DNA of 64,000 nt from an uncultured Ruminococcus sp. Its GTDB lineage: Bacteria; Bacillota; Clostridia; Oscillospirales; Ruminococcaceae. Position 1 is the stretch's first letter. Every line of letters begins with the position of its first letter. Made by a program: the position numbers and the translations under genes. The notes beneath the pieces were generated by a model. It did not search any database. It was not told the DNA's origin and saw only the letters and a list, made by a program, of their open reading frames with translations. The stretch spans positions 129,555 to 193,554 of the forward strand of contig CAJTOG010000001.1 of NCBI GenBank assembly GCA_910577575.1, given 5' to 3'. Shown here piece by piece: positions 1-7,964 of the stretch.

Positions 1-1
1 C

Positions 2-400
2 GGCGAAGTAATTGAAAAACGCATTTATAATACAGTTTACGGTGAATGGATTTACTTTACATCAGGCAACTGTATAAATCTTGAAAATGGAAACTATATA
101 GGCATAGGTACTCTGGAATCATACGTCAGGATAAGAGATTATTTTGGCGGTGATACTGTTATTCCTATTTATATTGAAGTTGATGATGGTATAAGACTTA
201 TACGTGCTGTTGAACGTGAAAGGCTTGAGGCTTTTCCTAAATATAAAGAACTTTGCCGCCGTTTTATTGCTGATTCAGATGATTTTGCAGAAGAAAATCT
301 GTTATTTGCCGGAATAGTAAAAAGATTTTGTAATAATACTGAAATTAAATCCTGCATTGATGAAATAGAAAATTATATTAATAAAAAAGCTGATGCATAA
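2..400 (+). CDS. Guanylate kinase-like protein, 3' part only
   Basis: An open frame enters from the left edge and stops with TAA at 398-400, giving the last 132 residues. The readable segments IGIGTLESY, RDYFGG, VIPIYIEV, RLIRAVERER and LCRRF are typical of short guanylate-kinase-fold proteins of clostridia, where they form the region after the P-loop and GMP site. The P-loop would lie before base 1, so GMP kinase activity cannot be confirmed. A strong hairpin terminator follows directly. The family call rests on recognition of conserved segments, not on a search. Confidence 0.7.
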   Translation, partial: GEVIEKRIYNTVYGEWIYFTSGNCINLENGNYIGIGTLESYVRIRDYFGGDTVIPIYIEVDDGIRLIRAVERERLEAFPKYKELCRRFIADSDDFAEENLLFAGIVKRFCNNTEIKSCIDEIENYINKKADA

Positions 401-418
401 TGTGCATCAGCTTTTTTT
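383..418. terminator. Bidirectional rho-independent terminator
   Basis: The stem AAAAAAGCTGATGCA (383-397) pairs with TGCATCAGCTTTTTT around a 5-nt loop and ends in a T run. It overlaps the stop codon of the plus-strand gene and lies just beyond the stop of the minus-strand membrane protein gene, so it can serve both converging genes. Confidence 0.9.
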
Positions 419-419
419 G

Positions 420-2108
420 TCATTCAATATATCGTCCGACAGTATATCCTGCGATTTCATATATGTGAAGATTTTTATTTAATTCAGGAATATCATTTTT
501 ATTGAAGAAAACGTAAAGAATATTTTGGTCACCGCTGTTATTTTCAAGTTCTTTATATTTTTCAGCAGCATATCCGGAGAGTGAATCATAATCTGCACGG
601 GCAGCATAAAAACTACTTAGTTTCATATTATGACGTGAAGCATATTCACCAAAATGGATATATAATTTAACATAACCGAGAAAGTTTTCAGGAAGCGGAA
701 GAAATACAATTTCATCTGCTCCGGTTGTTATTTCATTATATGATTCGTCATCAAGTTTAAAGCTGTAATTTTTTGTTTCTGTAAAATATTTGTGTTTATC
801 AATAAGAAAGTCCTTTAAATCCATAATCTGTATGGAAAGGCAGAGTGCAGTTATGAAAATTACTGTTTTTTTCTTGTCAAGCTTGGATATAAGTGCAAAA
901 ACAGCAGTATAAACTATATAAAGTACTATCCATACAAACCGTCCGGAAGCACGGAAGATGGAAAGGATATCGGTAATTTTATCAGGATAGTCGATAGTGT
1001 AGACAGTTCTTGCATTGAGTGTACCTACAGGACTTGCTGCTACAAACATTGATACAATGATAACTGCTGATATTGCAATAATTATTTTATATTTATTGGT
1101 TATTAATTTTTTTAAGTTTTTGAGAGATTTAGTACGTTCCTCAATAATGAGAAAAGTGATTACAAGTGCAATAATTCCTGCGATGATTATTCCAAGTCCG
1201 AGATAGCCGAATCCTTCAGCCTGACCTTTATTGGAGTTAAGTGGTTTCAGAAATTTGGAATAATTAAATGCATTGAATAATGAATTATAGTTTGCACTGT
1301 ATACTCCGAGTCCGCCGGCCTGCATATTTCCTTCACCATAAAATCCACCGATTATGAACATTATAAAAAGAAATGAACAGGTTGTTGATATAAAACAGAT
1401 TATCGGACGGATTATTTTTTTATTACAGAGTATATCTGTAAGAACATATCCAAGCATTACAGCATATATCATTGGAATGAAGTAAATATGCACAAGTACG
1501 GCAACAGCTCCTAAAATTGACCATAGAATAATCGGAGTTGCTTTATGCTTCCATTTATGATTTTGATATATCCAGAAAAGGAGTGCTGTAACAATTATCC
1601 ATTGTCCGGAAAGAGCTTCATGTCCAAACATTCTTTGCAGAACAGAAGGGGATATTATAAAAAATATACTTCCCAAAATGCAGAAAGGAGTGCTTTTGTT
1701 GAAGCGGTAAAGAAGTAAGGATGAGATTCCGCCCATCATGAAAAAACAGAACATTCCCCAAATTCCGGTATATTGAAATGTTTCCGGAAGAATTGGAGAA
1801 AGTATTTTGAAAGGTATTGCGAACAGAGGTATTGAGTCAGTGAACATACATGAGATGGGTTTATGTGCGTTTAGTCCATCAATAAGACCAATAGGGAAAT
1901 GCCAGGGGGAGTTTCTATAAAATTTCCAGCCGAGATAATGCTGGGCGACATCACCGCCTTTATTAAGAATCCAATCATCATAAGTCGGATTGATGATTTT
2001 GAATCCGTATATCAATAAAAAAATAACAGTACCAAGAATAGCACTTATGAAAAATAAAAATAAGTGTTTATGATTATTATATAAATTGCGTCCTGAATTT
2101 CTGTTCAT
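420..2108 (-). CDS. DUF6311-type polytopic membrane protein
   Basis: The 562-residue protein has about ten hydrophobic segments and a C-terminal extracytoplasmic-looking domain. The N-terminal block after TM1, containing GGDVAQHYLGW and PWHFPIGL, is the signature I associate with DUF6311, a GT-C-like membrane family often tied to cell-envelope glycan or polymer modification. The acidic D in this first loop fits a GT-C catalytic residue, which is inference. The start at 2108 is backed by GGAGGC eight bases upstream. The gene stands alone between a terminator and the tRNA genes, so the substrate is unknown. Confidence 0.75.
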   Translation of the reverse strand: MNRNSGRNLYNNHKHLFLFFISAILGTVIFLLIYGFKIINPTYDDWILNKGGDVAQHYLGWKFYRNSPWHFPIGLIDGLNAHKPISCMFTDSIPLFAIPFKILSPILPETFQYTGIWGMFCFFMMGGISSLLLYRFNKSTPFCILGSIFFIISPSVLQRMFGHEALSGQWIIVTALLFWIYQNHKWKHKATPIILWSILGAVAVLVHIYFIPMIYAVMLGYVLTDILCNKKIIRPIICFISTTCSFLFIMFIIGGFYGEGNMQAGGLGVYSANYNSLFNAFNYSKFLKPLNSNKGQAEGFGYLGLGIIIAGIIALVITFLIIEERTKSLKNLKKLITNKYKIIIAISAVIIVSMFVAASPVGTLNARTVYTIDYPDKITDILSIFRASGRFVWIVLYIVYTAVFALISKLDKKKTVIFITALCLSIQIMDLKDFLIDKHKYFTETKNYSFKLDDESYNEITTGADEIVFLPLPENFLGYVKLYIHFGEYASRHNMKLSSFYAARADYDSLSGYAAEKYKELENNSGDQNILYVFFNKNDIPELNKNLHIYEIAGYTVGRYIE

Positions 2109-2138
2109 TAATAAGCCTCCGTTTTAATGGAAATTGGT

Positions 2139-2173
2139 AACAAAAAAAGCTCTTTTAAAGAGCTTTTTTTGTT
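2139..2173. terminator. Terminator after the tRNA pair
   Basis: A near-perfect palindrome with AAAAAAAGCTCTT and AAGAGCTTTTTTT arms lies between the tRNA genes and the DUF6311 gene. On the minus strand it ends in TTTTTTTGTT, so it terminates the tRNA transcript and insulates the membrane protein gene. Confidence 0.85.
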
Positions 2174-2180
2174 AAGTATT

Positions 2181-2255
2181 TGGTGACCCGTACGGGAATC
2201 GAACCCATGATTCCGCCGTGAAAGGGCGATGTCTTAACCGCTTGACCAACGGGCC
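2181..2255 (-). tRNA. tRNA-Glu (anticodon TTC)
   Basis: The minus strand reads as a complete 75-nt tRNA with acceptor arm GGCCCGT/ACGGGTC, discriminator A and an encoded CCA. The anticodon loop CTTTCAC gives TTC, for glutamate. The T loop GGTTCGATTCC is canonical. Confidence 0.95.
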
Positions 2256-2261
2256 TTGAAA

Positions 2262-2338
2262 TGGTAGCGGCAGTAGGATTTGAACCAACGACCAATCGGG
2301 TATGAACCGAGTACTCTAGCCAACTGAGCTATGCCGCC
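2262..2338 (-). tRNA. tRNA-Met (anticodon CAT, elongator type)
   Basis: A complete 77-nt tRNA with acceptor GGCGGCA/TGCCGCT, encoded CCA, anticodon loop TTCATAC and T loop GGTTCAAATCC. The GGCGG acceptor matches clostridial elongator tRNA-Met; an initiator would start CGCGGGG. It is the first gene of the two-tRNA transcript, six bases ahead of tRNA-Glu. Confidence 0.93.
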
Positions 2339-2373
2339 ATATTTAAATCGCACTAACCACTTGCGACTTTATT

Positions 2374-2402
2374 ATTATACTACACTATTTCGGAAAAGTC
2401 AA
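2374..2402 (-). promoter_or_regulatory. Sigma-A promoter of the tRNA pair
   Basis: On the minus strand TTGACT (2397-2402), a 17-base spacer and TATAAT (2374-2379) lie about 35 bases before tRNA-Met. This is a near-consensus vegetative promoter. Confidence 0.9.
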
Positions 2403-2442
2403 TAGTTTTTTGAAATATTTTTGCATTTTGTATAAATAAACA

Positions 2443-2482
2443 ATATAATATATAATAAAATTGATTTTATTATATATTATAT
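2443..2482. repeat. Perfect 18-bp all-AT inverted repeat
   Basis: The arms ATATAATATATAATAAAA (2443-2460) and TTTTATTATATATTATAT (2465-2482) are exact reverse complements around TTGA. The element lies in the 2339-2634 gap between divergent promoters. It has no GC base pair and no T run placed as in a terminator. It could form a cruciform or an easily melted site. Confidence 0.85.
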
Positions 2483-2554
2483 ACAAGTGAATTTTTAATT
2501 AAGAAAATCATAAGAATTTTGACAGCTTAAAAATAAGAAATATATATTAAAATA

Positions 2555-2583
2555 TTGACATAGAGAGGAGGAAAGAGTAAAAT
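2555..2583 (+). promoter_or_regulatory. Sigma-A promoter of the first two-component operon
   Basis: TTGACA (2555-2560), a 17-base spacer and TAAAAT (2578-2583). The expected start near 2590 puts the parS-like site at 2599-2614 within the first bases of the transcript, where a bound ParB-type protein could block elongation. Confidence 0.85.
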
Positions 2584-2598
2584 GTAAGTTATACGAAA

Positions 2599-2614
2599 TG
2601 TTCCACATGGAACA
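2599..2614. other. parS-like site 1 (TGTTCCACATGGAACA)
   Basis: A 16-bp palindrome with one central change (CACATG for CACGTG) relative to the four perfect copies nearby. It sits between promoter and RBS of the response regulator gene. Confidence 0.7.
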
Positions 2615-2634
2615 ATTGAAAGGATATGATAATT

Positions 2635-3345
2635 ATGAATACAGAAAATGCATCAATACTTGTGGTTGATGATGACCACGATATAGTCAATGCAATATCA
2701 ATGCTTCTTGAACGTGAGGGATATAAAATTTACAAAGCTTATAATGGTCTTGAAGCACTTGATACTCTTATGCAGAACAGTATACAGCTTATATTGCTTG
2801 ATGTGATGATGCCTAAAATGGACGGGCTTTCTGCCATGATGAAAATTCGTACTATGAAAAATATACCTATTATAGTTCTTTCAGCAAAATCAGAGGACAG
2901 TGACAAAATTTTAGGACTTTCAATGGGAGCAGATGATTACATAACGAAACCTTATAATCCTATGGAGCTTGTGGCAAGAGTACAATCAAATCTCAGGAGG
3001 TATCTTAGTTTAGGAGCAGCGGACAGTGTGAAGAAGAAAAGCAATGTTATTGAGATAGGTGGACTTTCTCTTGATAATGATGAAAAACAGCTGTATGTTG
3101 ACGGCGAACCTGTAAAGCTGACTGCAACGGAGTATAAAATTCTGGAATTTCTTATGATAAATGCAGGACGGGTATTTTCAGCAGAACAGATTTATTCTCA
3201 TGTATGGAACGAGGATTCATATTCGGTTGAAAATACTGTAATGGTTCATATACGTCATATCAGGGAGAAAATTGAAATTAATCCTGCCGAGCCAAGATAT
3301 CTGAAAGTTGTATGGGGGATAGGCTATAAAATAGTTAAAAATTGA
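2635..3345 (+). CDS. OmpR/PhoB-family response regulator
   Basis: The 236-residue cytoplasmic transcription factor has a receiver domain at about 7-120, with acidic pocket D12-D13, phospho-acceptor D56 in LLDVMMPKMDG and K105 in TKPY. A winged-helix DNA-binding domain fills residues 135-236 (TATEYKILE, VHIRHIREKIE). ATG 2635 is chosen over 2626 because AAAGG at 2619-2623 is correctly spaced only from 2635. The kinase gene follows after about 50 bases, so the two form a two-component system. The signal and target genes are not evident. Confidence 0.95.
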   Translation: MNTENASILVVDDDHDIVNAISMLLEREGYKIYKAYNGLEALDTLMQNSIQLILLDVMMPKMDGLSAMMKIRTMKNIPIIVLSAKSEDSDKILGLSMGADDYITKPYNPMELVARVQSNLRRYLSLGAADSVKKKSNVIEIGGLSLDNDEKQLYVDGEPVKLTATEYKILEFLMINAGRVFSAEQIYSHVWNEDSYSVENTVMVHIRHIREKIEINPAEPRYLKVVWGIGYKIVKN

Positions 3346-3348
3346 AAA

Positions 3349-3364
3349 TGTTCCACGTGGAACA
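3349..3364. other. parS-like site 2 (perfect TGTTCCACGTGGAACA)
   Basis: A perfect 16-bp palindrome in the gap between response regulator and kinase. Read as protein it gives MFHVEH, an artefactual upstream extension of the kinase frame. Confidence 0.85.
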
Positions 3365-3395
3365 TTTTGTAAAACACAGAAAGGAGCAGTCTTTT

Positions 3396-5753
3396 ATGCT
3401 GAAAAAGAGAATTACAAGAATAATTGCAGGCATTTTGAGCTGTCTGTTTGTCGGAATTTTCATGTCCGGATTTATCAGGATTGTTATTGATAACAGAAAT
3501 AAAATGGATAATCCGGAAATTTCGATATGGGAAGTTGAAGATGAAATGAATGATATATATTATAAACTTTGGGCAATCGGTAATATGTATCTGAGAAATC
3601 TTGATGACAAAGGTAATTTCAAGGGCACAGAGGCACTTAAGGAACAGACTGTTCTTGCACTCCGGAAATTAGGATGCATGGACGAAAAAGGCAACTTATC
3701 AATAAATGATGAATATGACTATGAATATCTTGTAAGTTATGGCGAAAACAGTTTTTCAAATACAAAGAAAAGTTATGATGAACTTGCATGTGAATATTCT
3801 TTAACAAGAAAGAATGACGGTATATCACATTATACATATTATTCATCATGGAATTATACAATAGGAGATTTCAATGCATATAATACAAATTATGGTATGC
3901 ATTATTATTATCTTAACGGAACGGGTGTTGCACTCTTTGATTATGATACAGAAGGGCTTAATAGTTATGTAGATGAGCTGGGAGCAACAATTTATTATAA
4001 AACAGATGGTTCTACACCTCTTCCCGATGATTATCTTGGTTATATCCATGAATCATATATAAATGATTATGATGAAACAAGATATGACGAATATGGCAAT
4101 GAAATAGCAATTGAAAGTGTTCCACATGGAACAAATATGGTATATGAAAACGGTTTATATATTTATGATGACTCAAGGGGTGGATTTATCAGGTTTGAAC
4201 AGGATAAATTCACAAAAACTCAGCTTATTGAAATGCCGTTGACAATAGCAATAAAGCCGAGTGATGAATTTATTAAGGTCGTTAAGGATGATTATGAAAA
4301 ACAAGAGCAATTGCAGAAAACAGCAATCAAGTCAGTTATAGAAAACATTCCGCTTCTGATAATTGCGTTTATACTTATGCTGTTTGTACTTATTATGGGC
4401 GGTTACAATGCAAATGATAAAAAATATTCAATGGGATTCATTGAAAAGATTTTTGCTGAAATTCCAATAGTTGTTATTTTTCTTTCGGTTTTATTTGGCG
4501 ATTGTATGCTTGATTATGAAGAAATATATCAGGGCTTTACAGAGCTTTATAATGAAGAAATGTTTATTACAGCTTACGGTTTTGCTTATTTTGCACTTTT
4601 CGGAATAATAATTCTCATGCTGAATACTCTTATAATTCGTATAAAGTGCCATAGCTTCTGGAAAACAACATTTATATGGGCAATAATGATTACAATTTAC
4701 GGCTGGATTAAGAAGTTGAAAAATGTTGTTGCTGAAAAAACGATTAACCGTGATATGATGCAAAATGACAAATTTACAAAAAGATTTCTTATACGTACAA
4801 CGGCTTTTGTCGGTGCAGAAATTTTCTTTACACTTGCTTCGTTGAGTTTCAGAACATATTTCTTTATGTTTTTTATTTCACTTGTTTTGCTGTCGGGATA
4901 TATTGTACTGAGTATGCTTGATTTAAGGGCGATGAACAGAATAAGTCAGCATATTACGGCAATAAACAGCGGGGACTATACTCCTCGCATTGAACCGAAG
5001 GATTCCTCTGCTTATTGTCTTACCGAAAAACTCAATAATATTTCATCGGGTATACAGACGGCAGTTGACAGACAGGTACGTTCCGAGAGTATGAAGATTG
5101 ACTTGGTTACGAATGTTTCACATGACCTGAAAACTCCGCTTACATCAATAATCAGCTATATAGATTTGCTTTCTACAGAGGAGCTTTCACCTGAGGCAAA
5201 AGATTACGTAAATATAATAGAAAATAAATCGCAGAGACTTAAATCTATGGTAGCGGATTTATTTGACCTTGCAAAAGCAACAAGTCATACTGATATAGAT
5301 GTGGAAAAAATAGATATTGTGATTCTGGCAAATCAGGTGCTTGCAGATTTAAATGATAAGATAGAAGTATCAGGAAAAATAATCAGGACGGATATTCAGA
5401 CAGAGACTGCACCTGTAATGGCAGAGGGCAAAAAAATGTACAGGGTATTTCAGAATCTTATTGACAATGCCCTGAAATATTCTCTTAATGGTACAAGAAT
5501 TTATTTGAATTTGAAAAATGAACTTGGATATTGTATAATCAGCGTAAAGAATATTGCTTCTTATGAGATGAATTTTGCTCCTGATGAAATTATTGAACGT
5601 TTTACAAGGGGAGATGAATCAAGAAGTACAGAAGGTAACGGTCTCGGACTTTCAATTGCTAAAAGTTTTACGGAGGCCTGCGGAGGTACATTCGGAATAA
5701 CGATAGACGGAGATGTCTTTACAGCTGAAGTAAAACTCCCAATAATTGAATAA
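3396..5753 (+). CDS. Sensor histidine kinase with large extracellular domain
   Basis: The 785-residue membrane kinase pairs with the preceding regulator. It has TM1 at about 8-30, a roughly 290-residue Tyr/Asp-rich extracellular domain, then four or five more membrane spans (about 320-510). A HAMP-like linker, HisKA with H576 in NVSHDLKTP, and HATPase with the N box NLIDNALKYS and G box GNGLGLS follow. The start is ATG 3396, preceded by AAAGGAG. The in-frame ATG at 3342 only translates the parS-like palindrome. Another palindrome lies inside the gene at 4118. The ectodomain was not recognised, so the ligand is unknown. Confidence 0.92.
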   Translation: MLKKRITRIIAGILSCLFVGIFMSGFIRIVIDNRNKMDNPEISIWEVEDEMNDIYYKLWAIGNMYLRNLDDKGNFKGTEALKEQTVLALRKLGCMDEKGNLSINDEYDYEYLVSYGENSFSNTKKSYDELACEYSLTRKNDGISHYTYYSSWNYTIGDFNAYNTNYGMHYYYLNGTGVALFDYDTEGLNSYVDELGATIYYKTDGSTPLPDDYLGYIHESYINDYDETRYDEYGNEIAIESVPHGTNMVYENGLYIYDDSRGGFIRFEQDKFTKTQLIEMPLTIAIKPSDEFIKVVKDDYEKQEQLQKTAIKSVIENIPLLIIAFILMLFVLIMGGYNANDKKYSMGFIEKIFAEIPIVVIFLSVLFGDCMLDYEEIYQGFTELYNEEMFITAYGFAYFALFGIIILMLNTLIIRIKCHSFWKTTFIWAIMITIYGWIKKLKNVVAEKTINRDMMQNDKFTKRFLIRTTAFVGAEIFFTLASLSFRTYFFMFFISLVLLSGYIVLSMLDLRAMNRISQHITAINSGDYTPRIEPKDSSAYCLTEKLNNISSGIQTAVDRQVRSESMKIDLVTNVSHDLKTPLTSIISYIDLLSTEELSPEAKDYVNIIENKSQRLKSMVADLFDLAKATSHTDIDVEKIDIVILANQVLADLNDKIEVSGKIIRTDIQTETAPVMAEGKKMYRVFQNLIDNALKYSLNGTRIYLNLKNELGYCIISVKNIASYEMNFAPDEIIERFTRGDESRSTEGNGLGLSIAKSFTEACGGTFGITIDGDVFTAEVKLPIIE
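4118..4133. other. parS-like site 3, inside the kinase gene
   Basis: TGTTCCACATGGAACA is embedded in codons for SVPHGTN of the kinase ectodomain. It has the same single central change as site 1. Confidence 0.65.
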
Positions 5754-5760
5754 ATAATTT

Positions 5761-5796
5761 ATCTCCTCTGTATTTTTGCAGAGGAGATTTTTTGTA
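5761..5796 (+). terminator. Terminator of the two-component operon
   Basis: The stem ATCTCCTCTG (5761-5770) pairs with CAGAGGAGAT (5779-5788), followed by TTTTTTG. Confidence 0.9.
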
Positions 5797-5903
5797 AGTT
5801 TAAACTAACTTTTTTCGGGTTTACAAAAGTTAACAATTAAACTTTTTTTGAATTATAGGGTTATAATATATTAAGTGACTATGATTAATAGGAGGGGATT
5901 TTT

Positions 5904-6344
5904 ATTAAAACTATCGAAATTTTTTCAGATGGTGCGTGCAGCGGAAATCCCGGAGCAGGCGGGTACGGTACAATTCTAAGATTTGGAAATATCGAAAAAG
6001 AGCTTTCTGGCGGTGAATCACATACCACAAATAACCGTATGGAGCTTATGGGTGTTATTGCCGGTCTTTCTGCATTGAAAGAAGTTTGCAATGTTATTAT
6101 TACTACTGACAGCAAATATGTGGTTGACAGCGTAACAAAAGGCTGGGTATATAACTGGCGGAAAAAGGGCTGGAAAAAATCTGATGGTAAAATGGCTTTG
6201 AATATCGATTTATGGGAACAGCTTCTGCCACTTCTGGACAAGCATAATGTAACTTTTAAATGGGTAAAAGGGCATGCAGGTCATCCTGAAAATGAAAGAT
6301 GTGACAGACTTGCTGTGGAACAAAGAGATAAATTCAGTCAATAA
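5904..6344 (+). CDS. rnhA: Ribonuclease HI, apparent ATT start
   Basis: RNase HI cleaves RNA in RNA-DNA hybrids. The 146-residue product carries the carboxylates D9 (SDGACSGNPG), E47 (NNRMELMG), D69 (TTDSKYV) and D134, plus H124 in VKGHAGHPENE. No ATG, GTG or TTG lies at the expected N terminus. Homologues begin M-K-x-hydrophobic-E, and here ATT AAA ACT ATC GAA occupies that place, six bases after GGAGGGG at 5891-5897. ATT is therefore the likely initiator. The first in-frame ATG (6039) would remove the first catalytic Asp and half of the active site. iscS follows after a parS-like site. Confidence 0.9.
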   Translation: MKTIEIFSDGACSGNPGAGGYGTILRFGNIEKELSGGESHTTNNRMELMGVIAGLSALKEVCNVIITTDSKYVVDSVTKGWVYNWRKKGWKKSDGKMALNIDLWEQLLPLLDKHNVTFKWVKGHAGHPENERCDRLAVEQRDKFSQ

Positions 6345-6360
6345 TGTTCCACGTGGAACA
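6345..6360. other. parS-like site 4 (perfect)
   Basis: A perfect TGTTCCACGTGGAACA beginning one base after the rnhA stop codon, in the 41-base gap before iscS. Confidence 0.85.
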
Positions 6361-6385
6361 ATTTTAATCAGGAAAGGAAATTGAA

Positions 6386-7576
6386 ATGGAAAAGAGATTT
6401 ATATATGCCGATAATGCGGCAACCACTGCGGTTTCAGAGGAAGTTTTGAATGCTATGATGCCTCATTTCCGTAATTCCTATGGAAATGCATCAAGTATAT
6501 ATGAGCTTGGACGTAATGCACAGCGTGATATTGAAAATGCACGTGCCAAAGTTGCAGCAGCTATAGGTGCGGACACCAATGAAATTTTCTTTACAAGCTG
6601 CGGTTCGGAATCTGATAACTGGGCAATAAAAGGAACTGCCGAACGTCTTGCAAAAAAAGGTAAAAAGCATATTATAACATCAGTGTTTGAACATCATGCA
6701 GTACTTCATACCGTTGAATATCTTGAAAAACAGGGTTTTGACGTTACTTATATTCCTGTTGATGAAAAAGGACTTATAAATCCGGAGGACATAAGAAATG
6801 CAATTCGTGAAGATACGGCACTTGTTACTATAATGTATGCAAACAATGAAATAGGCACAATTCAGCCGATTGATGAAATTGCAGAAATCTGTAAAGAAAA
6901 AAAAGTGCTTTTCCATACTGATGCGGTTCAGGCGGTTGGTCATGTTGAGATAGATGTTCATAAGCAGGGAATAGATATGCTTTCACTTTCTGGTCATAAA
7001 CTTCATGCACAGAAGGGTATCGGTGCACTTTATATAAGAAAAGGTATTGTAATTCCCAATCTCATTCATGGAGGTGGACAGGAAAGAAACAAGCGTGCAG
7101 GTACGGAAAATGTTCCCGCAATAGTCGGACTTGGTGTTGCAGTGGAGTCTGCCTGCAAAAATATTGCTGAAAAGGCAGAAATTATAACTCCCAGAAGAAA
7201 CAGGCTTATTGACGGTATTTTAAAGCTTCCTTATACACGTCTGAACGGCGACAGGGAAAAGCGTTTACCAGGCAATCTGAATATTTCCATTGAGGGAATA
7301 GAGGGCGAATCCTTATTGCTTATGCTTGATATGTATGGAATATGTGCGTCATCTGGTTCTGCCTGTACTTCTGGTTCACTAGACCCATCACATGTGCTTC
7401 TTGCAATCGGATTGAAGCATGAAATTGCACATGGTTCTCTCCGTCTTTCGATTGAGGAAGATGTTACCGATGAAGATGTTGATTATATTCTTGAGGTTGT
7501 TCCGAAGGTTGTAGAGCGTCTTCGTTCGATGTCACCTGTATGGGAAAAGATGATGAAGGGTGAAAAATACGAATAA
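6386..7576 (+). CDS. iscS: Cysteine desulfurase (IscS/NifS family)
   Basis: This PLP enzyme takes sulfur from cysteine for Fe-S cluster and thio-cofactor assembly in the cytoplasm. The 396 residues include the N-terminal YADNAATT, the PLP lysine K205 in SLSGHKLHAQKG, and the persulfide cysteine C327 in SSGSACTSGS, a class I arrangement. The start ATG is preceded by AGGAAAGG. The stop overlaps a small decayed frame (TAATG), and the scaffold gene iscU follows at 7965. This is the usual clostridial iscS-iscU pairing, so a role in Fe-S assembly is well supported; a nif-specific role is not. Confidence 0.95.
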   Translation: MEKRFIYADNAATTAVSEEVLNAMMPHFRNSYGNASSIYELGRNAQRDIENARAKVAAAIGADTNEIFFTSCGSESDNWAIKGTAERLAKKGKKHIITSVFEHHAVLHTVEYLEKQGFDVTYIPVDEKGLINPEDIRNAIREDTALVTIMYANNEIGTIQPIDEIAEICKEKKVLFHTDAVQAVGHVEIDVHKQGIDMLSLSGHKLHAQKGIGALYIRKGIVIPNLIHGGGQERNKRAGTENVPAIVGLGVAVESACKNIAEKAEIITPRRNRLIDGILKLPYTRLNGDREKRLPGNLNISIEGIEGESLLLMLDMYGICASSGSACTSGSLDPSHVLLAIGLKHEIAHGSLRLSIEEDVTDEDVDYILEVVPKVVERLRSMSPVWEKMMKGEKYE

Positions 7577-7949
7577 TGAGAATTTTCAACAGGTTTTTTT
7601 ACCGTGTAAATGAAACTGATGATGAAAGGGAAATCCATTAATATGAAAAATCCTGCAATAAGGATTCAAAAATTTTCGATATAAATCATTCTGAGTTTAT
7701 ATAAATGGCAGAGGTACGGTTGTTGTTGGAACTGTTACAGCAGGTAAATTCAGAAAAGGCGATAAAATAGTAATTGTAAGTACATCAAGAGATGAAATAA
7801 AATCAGAAATTCTTGCTATTGAGATTTGGAGAAAAATGATTTTAGAAATATCTGAGGGGGAAAATGCAGGTTTTCTTCTTAAAGATGTACAAAAGAATCA
7901 AATAAGGAAAAACGATATAATTAAAAATGTTCCACGTGGAACAATATAA
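7576..7949 (+). pseudogene. Decayed small EF-Tu domain 2-like protein gene
   Basis: The region between iscS and iscU holds broken coding sequence. ATG 7576 starts MRIFNRFFYRVNE and stops after 21 codons. From 7701 another frame reads INGRGTVVVGTV, FRKGDKIVIV, EILAIEIWRKM, EGENAGFLLKDV and RKNDII. These are the recognisable blocks of the beta-barrel domain 2 of EF-Tu-type GTPases, found alone in small clostridial proteins. At least one stop and one frameshift separate the parts. The final codons are formed by parS-like site 5. I infer a former intact gene of about 110 codons. Confidence 0.6.
7928..7943. other. parS-like site 5 (perfect)
   Basis: A perfect TGTTCCACGTGGAACA 21 bases before the iscU start and just ahead of its AAGGAGGA ribosome binding site. 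Confidence 0.85.
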
Positions 7950-7964
7950 GGAGGATATAATATT

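Noticed and set aside
1015..1206. Open frame on the plus strand opposite the DUF6311 gene
   Set aside because: It is a shadow of the minus-strand gene with no RBS; many similar antisense frames across recA, dnaK and ribosomal genes were dismissed for the same reason.
5114..5129. TGTTTCACATGACCTG resembling half a parS
   Set aside because: It is the H-box codons (VSHDL) of the kinase and its right half does not match.
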